This document shows, piece after piece, positions 1-9,600 of a stretch of 64,000 bases of DNA; the first letter of the stretch is position 1, and each line of letters starts with the position of its first letter. The stretch is from contig NZ_QGSZ01000153.1 in NCBI RefSeq assembly GCF_003857055.1, positions 1 through 64,000 on the forward strand, read 5' to 3'. The notes beneath the pieces are model-generated. The model saw only the letters and a list, made by a program, of their open reading frames with translations. It was not told where the DNA came from and searched no databases. Position numbers and translations under genes: made by a program. This DNA comes from Micromonospora inaquosa (GTDB taxonomy: Bacteria; Actinomycetota; Actinomycetes; Mycobacteriales; Micromonosporaceae).

Positions 1-1
1 C

Positions 2-82
2 CGCCGGCGACGGCAACAACGCCTCGGACGGCTCACCCCGATCGAGTTTGAGACAATCAACCAGCCCGTACACGCGGCCTGA
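2..82 (+). pseudogene. IS3-family transposase, C-terminal end only (5' cut by window edge)
   Basis: The + frame opening at base 2 reads RRRQQRLGRLTPIEFE and continues about ten residues to a TGA at 80-82. The arginine-rich stretch followed by L-x-P-I-E-F-E is the usual C-terminus of the IS3-family (rve/DDE) transposase OrfB. The stop is followed directly by an inverted-repeat sequence (79-123), the normal IS3 layout. Only 26 codons are visible, so whether the element is complete to the left is unknown. Confidence 0.72.
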
Positions 83-123
83 ACCACTCAAACCCGCGAG
101 TCAACCGAACCCGGGGCAGTCCC
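79..123. repeat. IS3-type terminal inverted repeat, right end
   Basis: Bases 96-123 are the exact reverse complement of 23579-23606 (28 bp), and 79-89 is the exact reverse complement of 23613-23623. Over the 45-bp alignment 41 positions match. The repeat follows the transposase stop and points outward, as expected for the right end of a +-oriented IS3 element. It overlaps the last codons of drmC on the other strand. Confidence 0.75.
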
Positions 124-756
124 CACCAGTAGTCCCAACTCGATGTTGGTGTTCTCTGCGCTATAGGAGAAGTTCGCGCTGGTCAGTAGCGTGATTACGC
201 GGTCAACGACGATGAACTTGGCGTGACTCACCAGCGGATGGTGGCCTCCGGGCGGGGTTAGCGTCCGGAGTACGGTCGCCTTCGGCAGATGGGCCGCGAC
301 GGCTGCCGGGGAGCCGGCGTGGGCGTCGAGGTACACCGTGACGCTCAGGCCGGGGCGCCGTGCGGCGTTCTTGAGGGCAGTCCACATGCCCGAGTGCGGC
401 GTGAAGTTGAAGCTGGAGCAGACGATCGACATGCGTGCGTCGTCGATGATGCGCTGAGCTTCGCTGGTGAGACGGCCGGTCGTGGCTTCGACGCCGGGCA
501 TGGTCCAGACGGGGGAGATGGCGGTCCGGACGGATCGTGCGCCGGCGATGGCCCGGAGTACGGCGACTGAGTTGTCCCGGTGCTCCGGACCGAGTTCGGA
601 CGCGAGGAGTAGGCGCTTCGCCTCGCCGCGGCGGGCGGCGTGTACTTCTTTCAGTGCCTGGCCAGAGGTGCCGCTGGCTTGTAGGACGGTGGCGAGTCGT
701 TGTGCCTCGTAGGCGGTCAGGAAGGCGCCGAGCGCCGTGTAGGGGTCAGTAGACAT
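88..756 (-). CDS. drmC: DrmC, phospholipase D-like DISARM protein, C-terminus replaced by IS sequence
   Basis: DISARM accessory protein with a PLD-type fold. The 222-residue product starts at ATG 756, overlapping the drmB stop by 11 bp (the open frame extends upstream but that part is shadow of drmB). The HxKxxxxD catalytic motif is visible as SHAKFIVVD, followed by a SANFS segment and NIELGLLV, typical of the second half of a PLD domain. After LLV the remaining residues (GTAPGSVDSRV) are encoded entirely by the IS inverted repeat, so the natural C-terminus has been lost. PLD proteins of this kind may act on phosphodiester backbones, but the role of DrmC is unsettled. Identity is strongly supported by its place at the end of the drm operon; whether the shortened protein folds is unknown. 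Confidence 0.85.
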   Translation of the reverse strand: MSTDPYTALGAFLTAYEAQRLATVLQASGTSGQALKEVHAARRGEAKRLLLASELGPEHRDNSVAVLRAIAGARSVRTAISPVWTMPGVEATTGRLTSEAQRIIDDARMSIVCSSFNFTPHSGMWTALKNAARRPGLSVTVYLDAHAGSPAAVAAHLPKATVLRTLTPPGGHHPLVSHAKFIVVDRVITLLTSANFSYSAENTNIELGLLVGTAPGSVDSRV

Positions 757-2809
757 CGATGGTGCCGAAGAAGCCGGGGACCCGTTCGTCGTCGATGGTC
801 GGCAGAGTGAGCAGGAATCTGCGGTCGAGGAATCGGTTGGCCCGTTCGCAGGAGGTTTCCGAGGCGAAGCTGCAGCAGTGGCAGGCCGCGCCGTGCAGGA
901 AGTCCTCGCCGTGTCGTGGTGTGCGTTGCCCGCAGACGGGGTCGGAGGAGCAGCGGGCTGCTCTGCGCAGCGCGTCGAGCAGGAGCCCGTGCAGCCGTTC
1001 CGGCTGACTGAGCGCGACCAGTCCACCGAGGGTGCCCTCGCTGTCGGAGGCCGTGGTGCAGATAAGTAGCCCAGCGGCGGCGGGCCGGTCGGGGGTGGCA
1101 GGCCAGGCGTAAAGGCGTTCACTGAGACTGGCAGCGCCGTAACCGCAGGACATCGCCATCTCGCGGATGAGGATGTGCGCCAGGCTGTGTATCAGCCAGT
1201 AGCGCGGGGCGGGAAACCGGCTGTCGGGGTCGATCTGGGCGGCGGTAGCGGAGAAGCGCCGGGAGAAGTTGTGCCGGTGGGCTTCGCGGTGCGCCCGCCA
1301 CAGGCTGGTGGGCAAGATCTGTGCTTCCCAGGCGGCGATGGCGGCCTCGTCGAATTGCAGGAAGATGCCCTCGCCGCGGTCCTCGGTGGCCGGTACCCAG
1401 GTGGGGCGGCCGTCCCGGGTGAGCTTGACGAGCCGGCTTGCGAGGTCGTTGACCCGGTCCATTTCGTCGATCCGGGTGAAGCCGATCACCGCGTTGACCT
1501 TCTTCATCCGGTTCACGGCGATGACCCGGTGCACTTGCTTCGGGAGGTCGGCGGCCGTGGGCATCTCGGTGACCATCAGCCCGCTGGAGTCCTGCTGCTG
1601 CGCGAACAGGCTCGGCTTCTGCAGGTAGTCCCACTCCGGCACAAGCAGCTCGACCGGGTCCCAATCGCGTAGCCTCTCCCGGCGCTCCTCCTCGGACGGT
1701 GGTGGGGCAAGTGCCTCGGCCGCCGCTGCGGTCAGCTGTTCGTCGGTGACTCCGGCGAGGTCGCACTTGTGCGCGACGAGCAGCGAACGAAGCACCTTCG
1801 GCAGGGCTGCGTAGTCGGCCAGTTCCTCCGGCGTCAGGTGCGTACGGAGTTTCGTGGCGAGCGCGGTCTGCTTCTGCTCCTCGCTGCGGGGCATGACGAT
1901 GATCGACTGGGTGGACGCGAACCAGAGGTTGGACGCGCCCATCATCATCAGTGAGGTGTCCAGCCCGCATTTGGGATCGAAGGCGTTCAGGTGCGGATGC
2001 CGGCCCCGGCAGGTCGGTAGCTTCCGTTTGCCGGCCTCGCCCTGAGCCTCGCCCATGCCGCGCCGCTGTTGGCAGCGTTCGCAGGTGATGACCGCGCCGG
2101 CTCCCTGTCCGATGTTGCTGTCGCGCAGTTTCAGGTCCGGGTGCGGGGCGGCGGGGCAGGTTCTGCCGCGGTGCACCCACAGCGCGTACGGGAACTCGTC
2201 GAGGTGGCCGTTGGCGCAGGCGAGCAGGTAACGGGCGGGCACCGCCGGGCTGCGCCTGGCCTTTCCCTTCGTGGGAGCCTTGACCTTTCCCTTCGCCGCA
2301 CCCGCAAACGTACGGCCGGGACAACTTGCGTGTTCGAAGGTCGCCAGGTCGGGCCGGAACGGGTGGGTGTTGGTGTAGCTGAACCGCGACAGCGGCCCGA
2401 GGTAGTCGCAGCCGGTGCAGCGCAGCCACTGCGGGAACACCCGCGCGGGGATGCCGAGGTCGGAGCCCTCCTGCGACATTGCGCGGGCCTTCGGCTGCCA
2501 CGGGAACGGCCGCAGCTGCTGCACGCGCGACCCAAGGTGAAGCTGGACCACCTTGAGCAGCCGTGGCTCTTCGATCGTCTGCACGGTGGGACGCCGCCGC
2601 CAGATGGGCTCCCAATCGTCGAGGCCGGCCGGCATGATCGAGAACTGCGGCAGGTCCATGATCGAGCCGACGCCGTAGGTGTAGAGCAGCGACGACGGGC
2701 GGGCCGAGCCAACCTTGGCCCGGTTCTTGACGTTCGCCTGCTCGCTGTCGGCCAGCGGGTCCAACAGCTGCGCAGACTCGAAGATCATCTGCCCCTCGTC
2801 GTCCGTCAC
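746..2809 (-). CDS. drmB: DrmB, DUF1998 protein of DISARM
   Basis: Zinc-binding DUF1998 protein that partners DrmA in DISARM. The GTG at 2809 overlaps the drmA stop (GTGA), giving 687 residues; a start at 2839 in the same frame would add ten arginine-rich residues and is less likely. Early residues include the S-L-L-Y-T-Y-G-V-G-S segment seen in DrmB. A CxxC pair (CTGCDYLGP), the CANGHLDEFPY motif and a second ERC cluster follow. The C-terminal third has HSLAHILIREMAMSCGYG and a cysteine-rich block (CHCCSF, then ETSCERAN) characteristic of DUF1998. DrmA-DrmB form the core DISARM complex that engages DNA. Translationally coupled to drmA and drmC. Confidence 0.93.
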   Translation of the reverse strand: MTDDEGQMIFESAQLLDPLADSEQANVKNRAKVGSARPSSLLYTYGVGSIMDLPQFSIMPAGLDDWEPIWRRRPTVQTIEEPRLLKVVQLHLGSRVQQLRPFPWQPKARAMSQEGSDLGIPARVFPQWLRCTGCDYLGPLSRFSYTNTHPFRPDLATFEHASCPGRTFAGAAKGKVKAPTKGKARRSPAVPARYLLACANGHLDEFPYALWVHRGRTCPAAPHPDLKLRDSNIGQGAGAVITCERCQQRRGMGEAQGEAGKRKLPTCRGRHPHLNAFDPKCGLDTSLMMMGASNLWFASTQSIIVMPRSEEQKQTALATKLRTHLTPEELADYAALPKVLRSLLVAHKCDLAGVTDEQLTAAAAEALAPPPSEEERRERLRDWDPVELLVPEWDYLQKPSLFAQQQDSSGLMVTEMPTAADLPKQVHRVIAVNRMKKVNAVIGFTRIDEMDRVNDLASRLVKLTRDGRPTWVPATEDRGEGIFLQFDEAAIAAWEAQILPTSLWRAHREAHRHNFSRRFSATAAQIDPDSRFPAPRYWLIHSLAHILIREMAMSCGYGAASLSERLYAWPATPDRPAAAGLLICTTASDSEGTLGGLVALSQPERLHGLLLDALRRAARCSSDPVCGQRTPRHGEDFLHGAACHCCSFASETSCERANRFLDRRFLLTLPTIDDERVPGFFGTIDVY

Positions 2810-5800
2810 TCGTCTTCTTCTCCTTCGGGCAGCTCCCACGACGGCGCGTCATCGGGCTCGACGACGAACAGCCGCTCGGCTATGGGGCTGACCAGCAGGT
2901 TGATCTCCGGCTGGACCTCCCGCATCGAGTGTGCGACGATGAACGGCGCGCGGTCCGGCTGACCCTGGTGTGCCTTTGCGTTCTCCGGGCTGATCAGCAA
3001 CGGCAGGTAGCTGTCGTTGTCGCCGGTGCGCTCATACACCAGGGTCTTGCTAAGTTTCCCGGCGTACTTTCCCCGAGCGTTCCACTGGTCCAGGCGGTTG
3101 ATCAGCCGCTGGTGCGCCTGCGCCATCAGGTCGTCCAGCTGGGCCGCCGGCCTGATTCGGGCATAGAGCCGATCGACCAGGGCGGTGAGAGCGTCCTGTT
3201 CGTCACGGACCCGCCACGCGGCCCGCTCCGGCGACAGCCCGTCGTCGCGGTGCGCCTGCAGCACCCGAGCCGCGCTGACCAGCACCCCGTCGATGCCCCG
3301 GTCCAGAGCCGTCGGCGAGAACGGGGTGACCGACAGCGCCTCCACCTGCGCGTAAAACGTCTCGTGGTAGTGCCGGAACTGTTCGTAGTGGGCGAGGTCG
3401 CGGGGCCGTGCCCAGTTTCCGAGCGCCACGACCAGACCGGGCCGGCCGCAGTCCTCACCCGGGCGGCCGACGTCGCGGCCCACCCGTGAGGACGCCTGGA
3501 TGTACTCGGCGGTGTTCTTCGGCTGCCCCACCACCAGCATCAGCCCGAGCCGCTGCACGTCGACCCCGACCTGCAGCATCGAGGTGGCCAGCACCACGTC
3601 GAGCGGGTCGGCCTTCGGCCGCTCCATCCGCCCGCCGGCTTCCTGCTGTTCGAGCCGCTTCCGCATCGCCGTGGTCGTGGCGTAGTCGGGGTCGAACTCC
3701 AGGGCCAGGTTGTCCAGGGTGCGTCCGATGTCGACTGAAGCGATGCGGGAGGTCAGCTCGCCGGTGACCAGGCGCCCGTACGAGCCGAGCCGCCGTGGGA
3801 AACCCGATCCGGGGCGGGGCTGCCGGACCCGGTTCTGCACGTCGTCGGCCATGTAGCGGGCCATACCGGCCAGTTCACGGGTCGCGTTGAAGTAGCCCAC
3901 CAACGTCATGTACGGATCGGCGGCAGACCCACTGCGGTCGAACAGCAACTGCCCCGCGAGCAGCAGCACCTCGGCGACCCGGATCTCCGCGCTCGACAGC
4001 CGCACTCCCTGCGCACTCACCCCTAGGTAGCGCCGGCCCGGGGTGGTCGGCCCGATCGGCAGCTCCTGCGAGAAGTACGTGTCCGCTACGTCCAACACCT
4101 GCGGCGGGAAGATTTGGACGCCGCGCCCGTACAGCCCTCGCACCTGATCGTCCGCGCGGCGAACGGTGGCCGTCGACGCCACGATCATCGGCCGGACCGG
4201 CTTGCCGTCGGCAGTCTCCCACGAGGCGAGGGTCTCGACGGCCACCTCGAACAGCCCCACGGCGGTGCCCAGCGCCCCGGTGATCAGGTGCAGCTCGTCC
4301 TGAATGATCAGATCCGGCGGCCGGAGTCGTCCGACCGGGCGTACGGTCGCGGCGGGCATGCCGGGCTCGGCCTGATGGCCGGTGGTGACATTGCAACCGG
4401 CGTAGTCCGGGTGCACGTAATCGTGCCGACCGCAGTGCCGGCCGACATAGCCGAACAGTGACGCAGCCTCACCCTCGCGCGCCAGCCGGGCGAACTTGTC
4501 GACCGTCGCAATCACGAACGCCGGCGGCATCCGGTAGATCTCCTCGTCCACCGTCAGCATCGGCAGGCCCTCATTCACCTGACCGCCCTTGGCGAACGGG
4601 CATTGGCCCATGTCGTCGCCGCAGAAGACCAGCACCCGCCGATTCGTCTTGACCGGCTTCACGTTTGCGGCGCCGATCGGGCTGCCGCACCACGGGCACC
4701 GCTGCACCTGCAACACGGTCAAGCGGTGCCCGCCGTACGCGTTGGCCTTGCGCAGCTGCTCGTCCGCCTCGTCCCACCGCTTCGGGCTCACATCGGTGCC
4801 GACCCACAACCCGATCCGGAACGGCTTGCTACCCCAGGTTGCCTCGTCCCGGCGGCGAACCAGCTCCGCCGCACACACCAGCGTGGTGGCCCGCTGGAAC
4901 TGCTGCGCGGTGAGTAGCCGCAACGTGTACCGCATCAACACGGCCACCCCGTCACGCCCGTCCAACGGCCCATCGGAGGACGCCACCACCTGCTGCCGGC
5001 GCCGAATCGCGAACGTGTACGCCGCCAGACCCAGGTACGCCTCGGTCTTGCCACCACCGGTCGGGAAGAACAACAACTCCACCCGCGACAGCTCGCCGCT
5101 GCGCGCCGCCGCGGTGGGGTCGGTCAGCGCTGGCAGCTGCATGATGATGAACGCCAGCTGGAATGGCCGCCACGACGACGGCTTCTCCCGCTCGTCGGCC
5201 TCGATTTGACCGCGGGCGTCGTCGAACGACAGGCTCGGGTCGGAGCTACGCAACGCCCCGATCCGGGAGTGGACCCGCTGGTCCCGCATGACCTCGTTCA
5301 TGAACCGGAAGCACACGAACGCCTCCGGATTAGCCACCACGTGCGCCAGCCCGTCCGCCAGCCGCTGCTCTGCCGCGCGTGCCTCGTCCACGACCTCCTC
5401 GGCCAGGTCCCGGAGATGCTCGGGGAGCTGCGCCGCCTTCGCGGCCTCACCGTCGAGCCAGGTCCGGTATCCGTCCACCAGCGGGGCGAGCCCATCACGA
5501 ACCTGTTCAGGGCTGGCCTTGGCCAGCGCATCCATGGACAGCATTGCGTCCGTCACCGACCGCGCCTGCGTCTGCGGAGTCTCCGCGACCGGCAGCCACG
5601 TCGTCCACACCGCCGTCGCTAGCCGTGCCCCCGGCTCCGCCCGCCAGTCCACCGAGCAGGTCCGCCCAACCGCGAACTCCAGCCGGTTGCGGTACTGCAG
5701 GTGCAGCCGGCGCATTTCGTCGTCGTGCTCCGGCCACTCCTGCTCCATGACGTCGCGCACCGGCAGGAACACCGCCCCGCCGCCCGCGTCGACGTGCAGC

Positions 5801-6510
5801 TTCGTCTGGAACAGCCACTCGTGCACCGGGATCGTCGGCGGCGTCTCCCGGTCATTGACCAGCGCGATCTCGATCAACCGCCGACCGAAACGCGCGTCGT
5901 CGTAGGCATCGATCCGCAAACAGATCTGCCCGGACAGCACCCGCGTGTACGTCCGGCCCGACGTCAGCTCGGCCGCCGCGATCTTCTCGACGACCCCCAC
6001 CGGCGTGCGCCGATACCGTCGCACCGCCTGGCCCCGCTTGTCGACCTCACCGGTCTTCACACTCTCGTAAGTGCCCCACGACGCGGTCACCGTGAACTCC
6101 GCCAGATCGTTCGGCACCTGGAACCGCAACCCCATCGACGACGGAATCATCAGCCCCTGCCGCGGAGCCTTGTCGTCGGCGTCATCCTCCTCACCCTCGA
6201 CATCGGTGCCGTCGGCAGACTCGGCTGGAATCCCACGCTGCGCATGAAAACCCGCCGCATCAGATCGGATGCCTACCAGGCCATACCCGTCTTCAGAGCC
6301 GGCCGGATCAGCATCGGGCTCGGTCAACTTCACCGGCGCGATATGCCCCACCAAGTACAGCTGACGCGGGCTCACCGCCAACAGCTCCTCCGGACCAGCC
6401 GACGGCCCGAGCAACTCTCGCTCCAGGACGTCGACCAGGTTCTCCCGAACCGTGTACGAGGTGCCATCCGGCTCGTGTTCCAGCCGGAACTCGAAGGTAG
6501 GTGAAGTCAC
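2806..6510 (-). CDS. drmA: DrmA, DISARM helicase
   Basis: SF2-type helicase subunit of DISARM, 1234 residues from ATG 6510. Walker A is visible as FFPTGGGKTEAYLGL near residue 490, motif II as IIQDELHLITG, motif III as VASTATVRRA, and a C-terminal helicase lobe includes TSMLQVGVDVQRLGLM and SSRVGRDVGRPG. An inserted cysteine-bearing segment (CPWCGSPIG) suggests a zinc ribbon. The N-terminal 450 residues are the long DrmA-specific region. In DISARM, DrmA with DrmB binds and unwinds incoming DNA. It starts 109 bp after the drmMI stop, a gap in which a secondary promoter is possible, and overlaps drmB at its 3' end. Confidence 0.94.
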   Translation of the reverse strand: MTSPTFEFRLEHEPDGTSYTVRENLVDVLERELLGPSAGPEELLAVSPRQLYLVGHIAPVKLTEPDADPAGSEDGYGLVGIRSDAAGFHAQRGIPAESADGTDVEGEEDDADDKAPRQGLMIPSSMGLRFQVPNDLAEFTVTASWGTYESVKTGEVDKRGQAVRRYRRTPVGVVEKIAAAELTSGRTYTRVLSGQICLRIDAYDDARFGRRLIEIALVNDRETPPTIPVHEWLFQTKLHVDAGGGAVFLPVRDVMEQEWPEHDDEMRRLHLQYRNRLEFAVGRTCSVDWRAEPGARLATAVWTTWLPVAETPQTQARSVTDAMLSMDALAKASPEQVRDGLAPLVDGYRTWLDGEAAKAAQLPEHLRDLAEEVVDEARAAEQRLADGLAHVVANPEAFVCFRFMNEVMRDQRVHSRIGALRSSDPSLSFDDARGQIEADEREKPSSWRPFQLAFIIMQLPALTDPTAAARSGELSRVELLFFPTGGGKTEAYLGLAAYTFAIRRRQQVVASSDGPLDGRDGVAVLMRYTLRLLTAQQFQRATTLVCAAELVRRRDEATWGSKPFRIGLWVGTDVSPKRWDEADEQLRKANAYGGHRLTVLQVQRCPWCGSPIGAANVKPVKTNRRVLVFCGDDMGQCPFAKGGQVNEGLPMLTVDEEIYRMPPAFVIATVDKFARLAREGEAASLFGYVGRHCGRHDYVHPDYAGCNVTTGHQAEPGMPAATVRPVGRLRPPDLIIQDELHLITGALGTAVGLFEVAVETLASWETADGKPVRPMIVASTATVRRADDQVRGLYGRGVQIFPPQVLDVADTYFSQELPIGPTTPGRRYLGVSAQGVRLSSAEIRVAEVLLLAGQLLFDRSGSAADPYMTLVGYFNATRELAGMARYMADDVQNRVRQPRPGSGFPRRLGSYGRLVTGELTSRIASVDIGRTLDNLALEFDPDYATTTAMRKRLEQQEAGGRMERPKADPLDVVLATSMLQVGVDVQRLGLMLVVGQPKNTAEYIQASSRVGRDVGRPGEDCGRPGLVVALGNWARPRDLAHYEQFRHYHETFYAQVEALSVTPFSPTALDRGIDGVLVSAARVLQAHRDDGLSPERAAWRVRDEQDALTALVDRLYARIRPAAQLDDLMAQAHQRLINRLDQWNARGKYAGKLSKTLVYERTGDNDSYLPLLISPENAKAHQGQPDRAPFIVAHSMREVQPEINLLVSPIAERLFVVEPDDAPSWELPEGEEDE

Positions 6511-6619
6511 CTAAGAGCCTTTCTTGCGGTCGTCGGAAGATCCGGGTGACTTGTTGCAGTTCTCGATCACCATTCACCATCAGCGAAATGTTCCGCACTT
6601 GTTCCGCCGCATCCGCCCA

Positions 6620-9600
6620 CTAAAACAGCGTTGACTCGCCCTCTCGGGGAGACCTGTTACGTTCTGCGCGTTTTGGCTTGCTGGCCGCACTGCCTTTGTT
6701 CGCGCGACCAAGGTTTTCTTCTAGCAGCCGGTTGAGAATCTCATTTCGCGTTTCGGTGTCTACCGTATATCTGGCGAGGTTATTGCGAGACTGAAACCCG
6801 TAGCGAGGCTTCATGTCGCCCCAACCAAACATATCAAAAACCTCGCGGTCTAGTTCCCTGTATCTGTCCCGTAGATCCTCGGTGTCGGGTAGCGAATTGG
6901 TTGGGTCATTGAAGGCGTTTACCACTGGGCGAAGGCCGCCAAGCCGTGAACAGTGCTGCTCAAGACAATTTTCGAACGCTTCCGTTTTGGGCAATGGTCT
7001 ATTGCTCGACGCCCAAGGGAAGGTGTTGGATACTCGTCTCGGCGCATAGCTGGGATCGTCGCGAGTTGTTGCAGCATAGTCAATCGTCCAGTGATAGTGG
7101 GCGCTCGATGCTAGTTGCGCAAAGACGTCCCAGCGGTCAATCGGAAATACTATGACACCCATGTCGATTCTGCCCCCACTAGGCACCCATCGAGGCATCA
7201 GTAGGTTGCTGGTGCGAGGGAACGCGATGGCACGCTCCACTTTCGATAGCTCGGCGTACATTGCATTCGCTGACCTCTCGAAGTCCCACCATCGCTCGCG
7301 GGCGCTCGACTTTGTGCTCGGCTTCTCTCGCCAGGGCCGCTGATTCAGCTCAAGATGAGTCCAAAGCTTGGCAAATCTCCGCGCTTCTGATTCGGAGAGA
7401 CCGTCGAGGTCGATCAGATACTCGCTTGGCTGCGCCGGGTGGCCTTGAGCCAGGTCTGCGGCGCGGATGTACGGATGGATCTTATGCCGCAATTCCGGAT
7501 CGCGACGAATCCACTCAATAGCGATGGAAGCTGGCACTCTAAATCCGTCGCCGTTGGGATACGTGCCTACGTACGCCTGGGCAGGCACTGGTCCCTTTGG
7601 CTGCATTGGGTTGGGGCGAGTGTTGCTAGCTTGTGAACCGAAACGGAGCCACAGCTTCACCACTGAGACCGCAGTCCCCTTTGGCCCCCAGTCGAACGGG
7701 GTGGACACGGAGACAAGCTGCGCTCCTGATTCGAGCACTTGATCGAGTCCGACGCGTTTTGTGTGAGATTGATTGATTGACTTTGTTACTACAATGCCGA
7801 GCGAGCCCTCCTTCTTGGTGAGTGCGGCCTGCCTGAGCAGGAAGTATGCCGCCAGGTCGGCATCCCCCTTAACGCCGTTGGCTAACGAGTTCTGAAGGTA
7901 ATCCCGATAGTTCTTGCCGTATGCCGTTGTAATCTTCTTGCTGTGCAAGAAGGCTGGGTTCCCAATAACTGCATCAAATCCGCCGTGGTCCGTAAAGACA
8001 TCAGCAACTTCGAGCACCCAATGCAGAGGTTGCCAGCGTTCGTAGTCGGTCGAAACGGTTGGGGTCAGTCCCGCGCCCACGATGATGCGCAGGAAATTTG
8101 AGTTGCGGTTGGTGCCATCTGATGGCATAGCGGCGGCCACCGCGTCGGCTAGGTTCTCGTGTGCCTCGTCTAGCGCCTTGCCAGGCTTGCCACCGAGTCG
8201 CAGCCCAGCCGCGACCACCCCGTCGGCGACCGTGCGAAGCTGGGCGGTAAGTTCGTGCATCCGGTCGAGCTGGCGGCGCTTTGCGGTGGCGCTGCGCTGC
8301 GGGTCGTGTTCGCGCACCTCGCTGGCCAGCTCACGGCGGATCTCGACCGCTCGCCGGATGATGCCGTCCAGGTCGCTAGCAAACAGGAGTGGCTGCTGGT
8401 GCTCCGGCGGGTCGGTGTGCAGGGCGCGGAGCTGGCGTAGGTCGGTGAGGCCGAGCAACGAGTTGCCGTGCAGGATCTTGTCGTCGACGAAGGAGAACGG
8501 CAGGTTGCGGTCGAGGGAGACTAGCCAGAGCGATAGCTTGCACATCTCGACGGCCATCGCGTTGATGTCGGCACCGTACAGGCAGCGGGCGACGACTTCA
8601 CGGATCGCGTGTTGGCCAAGGTCGTGCTGCCCGGCGTTGGCGGGGTCCTCGTCGATCCATGCCTCGACGAGGCGGGCGGCGAGGTAGCGGGCGGCGGCGA
8701 CCAGGAATGCGCCGGAGCCAGCGGCGATGTCGGCCACCTTGAGGTTGAGGATCTCGTCCGAGCCGCGCAGTTTCCACGCACCGCTGCTCTCGGCGACCTG
8801 GTGCGGGCCGGGGGAGTAGCAGAGCGGTTCGAGGGCGTGCTTGACGACGTCCTCGGCAAGGTCCTTCGGGGTGTAGTGGGCGCCGGCGTTGCGCCGCGAC
8901 GGCGTCTCGGTGACCACCAGACCGCCGTCCAGGACGATGGTGGGGCGGTCGCGTAGGTCGGGCCGGGTGATGGTGGCCCAGGGGAGCAGGCGTGCGCGTA
9001 GGTCATCGTCATCGGTTACCGCGCGCAGCATGCGGTCGGCGTCGTCGCCGGGCTTGGTTGCGAGCCGCTTCGCGAAGGCGTTTGCGCTTGGCGGAGTGGC
9101 AGCGGGCTGGTTCTCCTTGAGCCAGGCGATGATCGCGGCGGCCAGTTTCGCGGGATTCGTATTTGCGTCAGCGAGCTGCTCCAGCACGGTCAGCGGGATC
9201 TCCGGCTCGGCACCGGTCGCGCCGACGAGGCCGACCAGGGTGTCGCCGGTGACCTGGGTGCAGGAGTAGCCGAGCAGCCCTTCGTAGATGTAGCCGATCT
9301 GTTCCACGTCGACGTCACGGAACGAGATCCGGCGGGCGTCGCTGCCCTTGAGCTGGGCGACCTGCACCGAGCGCAAGACGTGCAGCATGACTCGGTCGGA
9401 GGCGGGCAGGGCGAGGGTGCCGTTGTCGCTCGACGCGGTCAGGAACGGGTACCGCTCCGGGTCGAACAGCGATCCGCCGTAGGCGGGCATTCGCATGTTC
9501 TCGAACGACGCGCCCCGGTAGAGGGCCTGGCTGGTGGCTAGCAGCCGGTGCCAGGTCAGGTAGGTGCTGTCCAGCGATTCCTCGCCGTCGCGCGGCCGGC

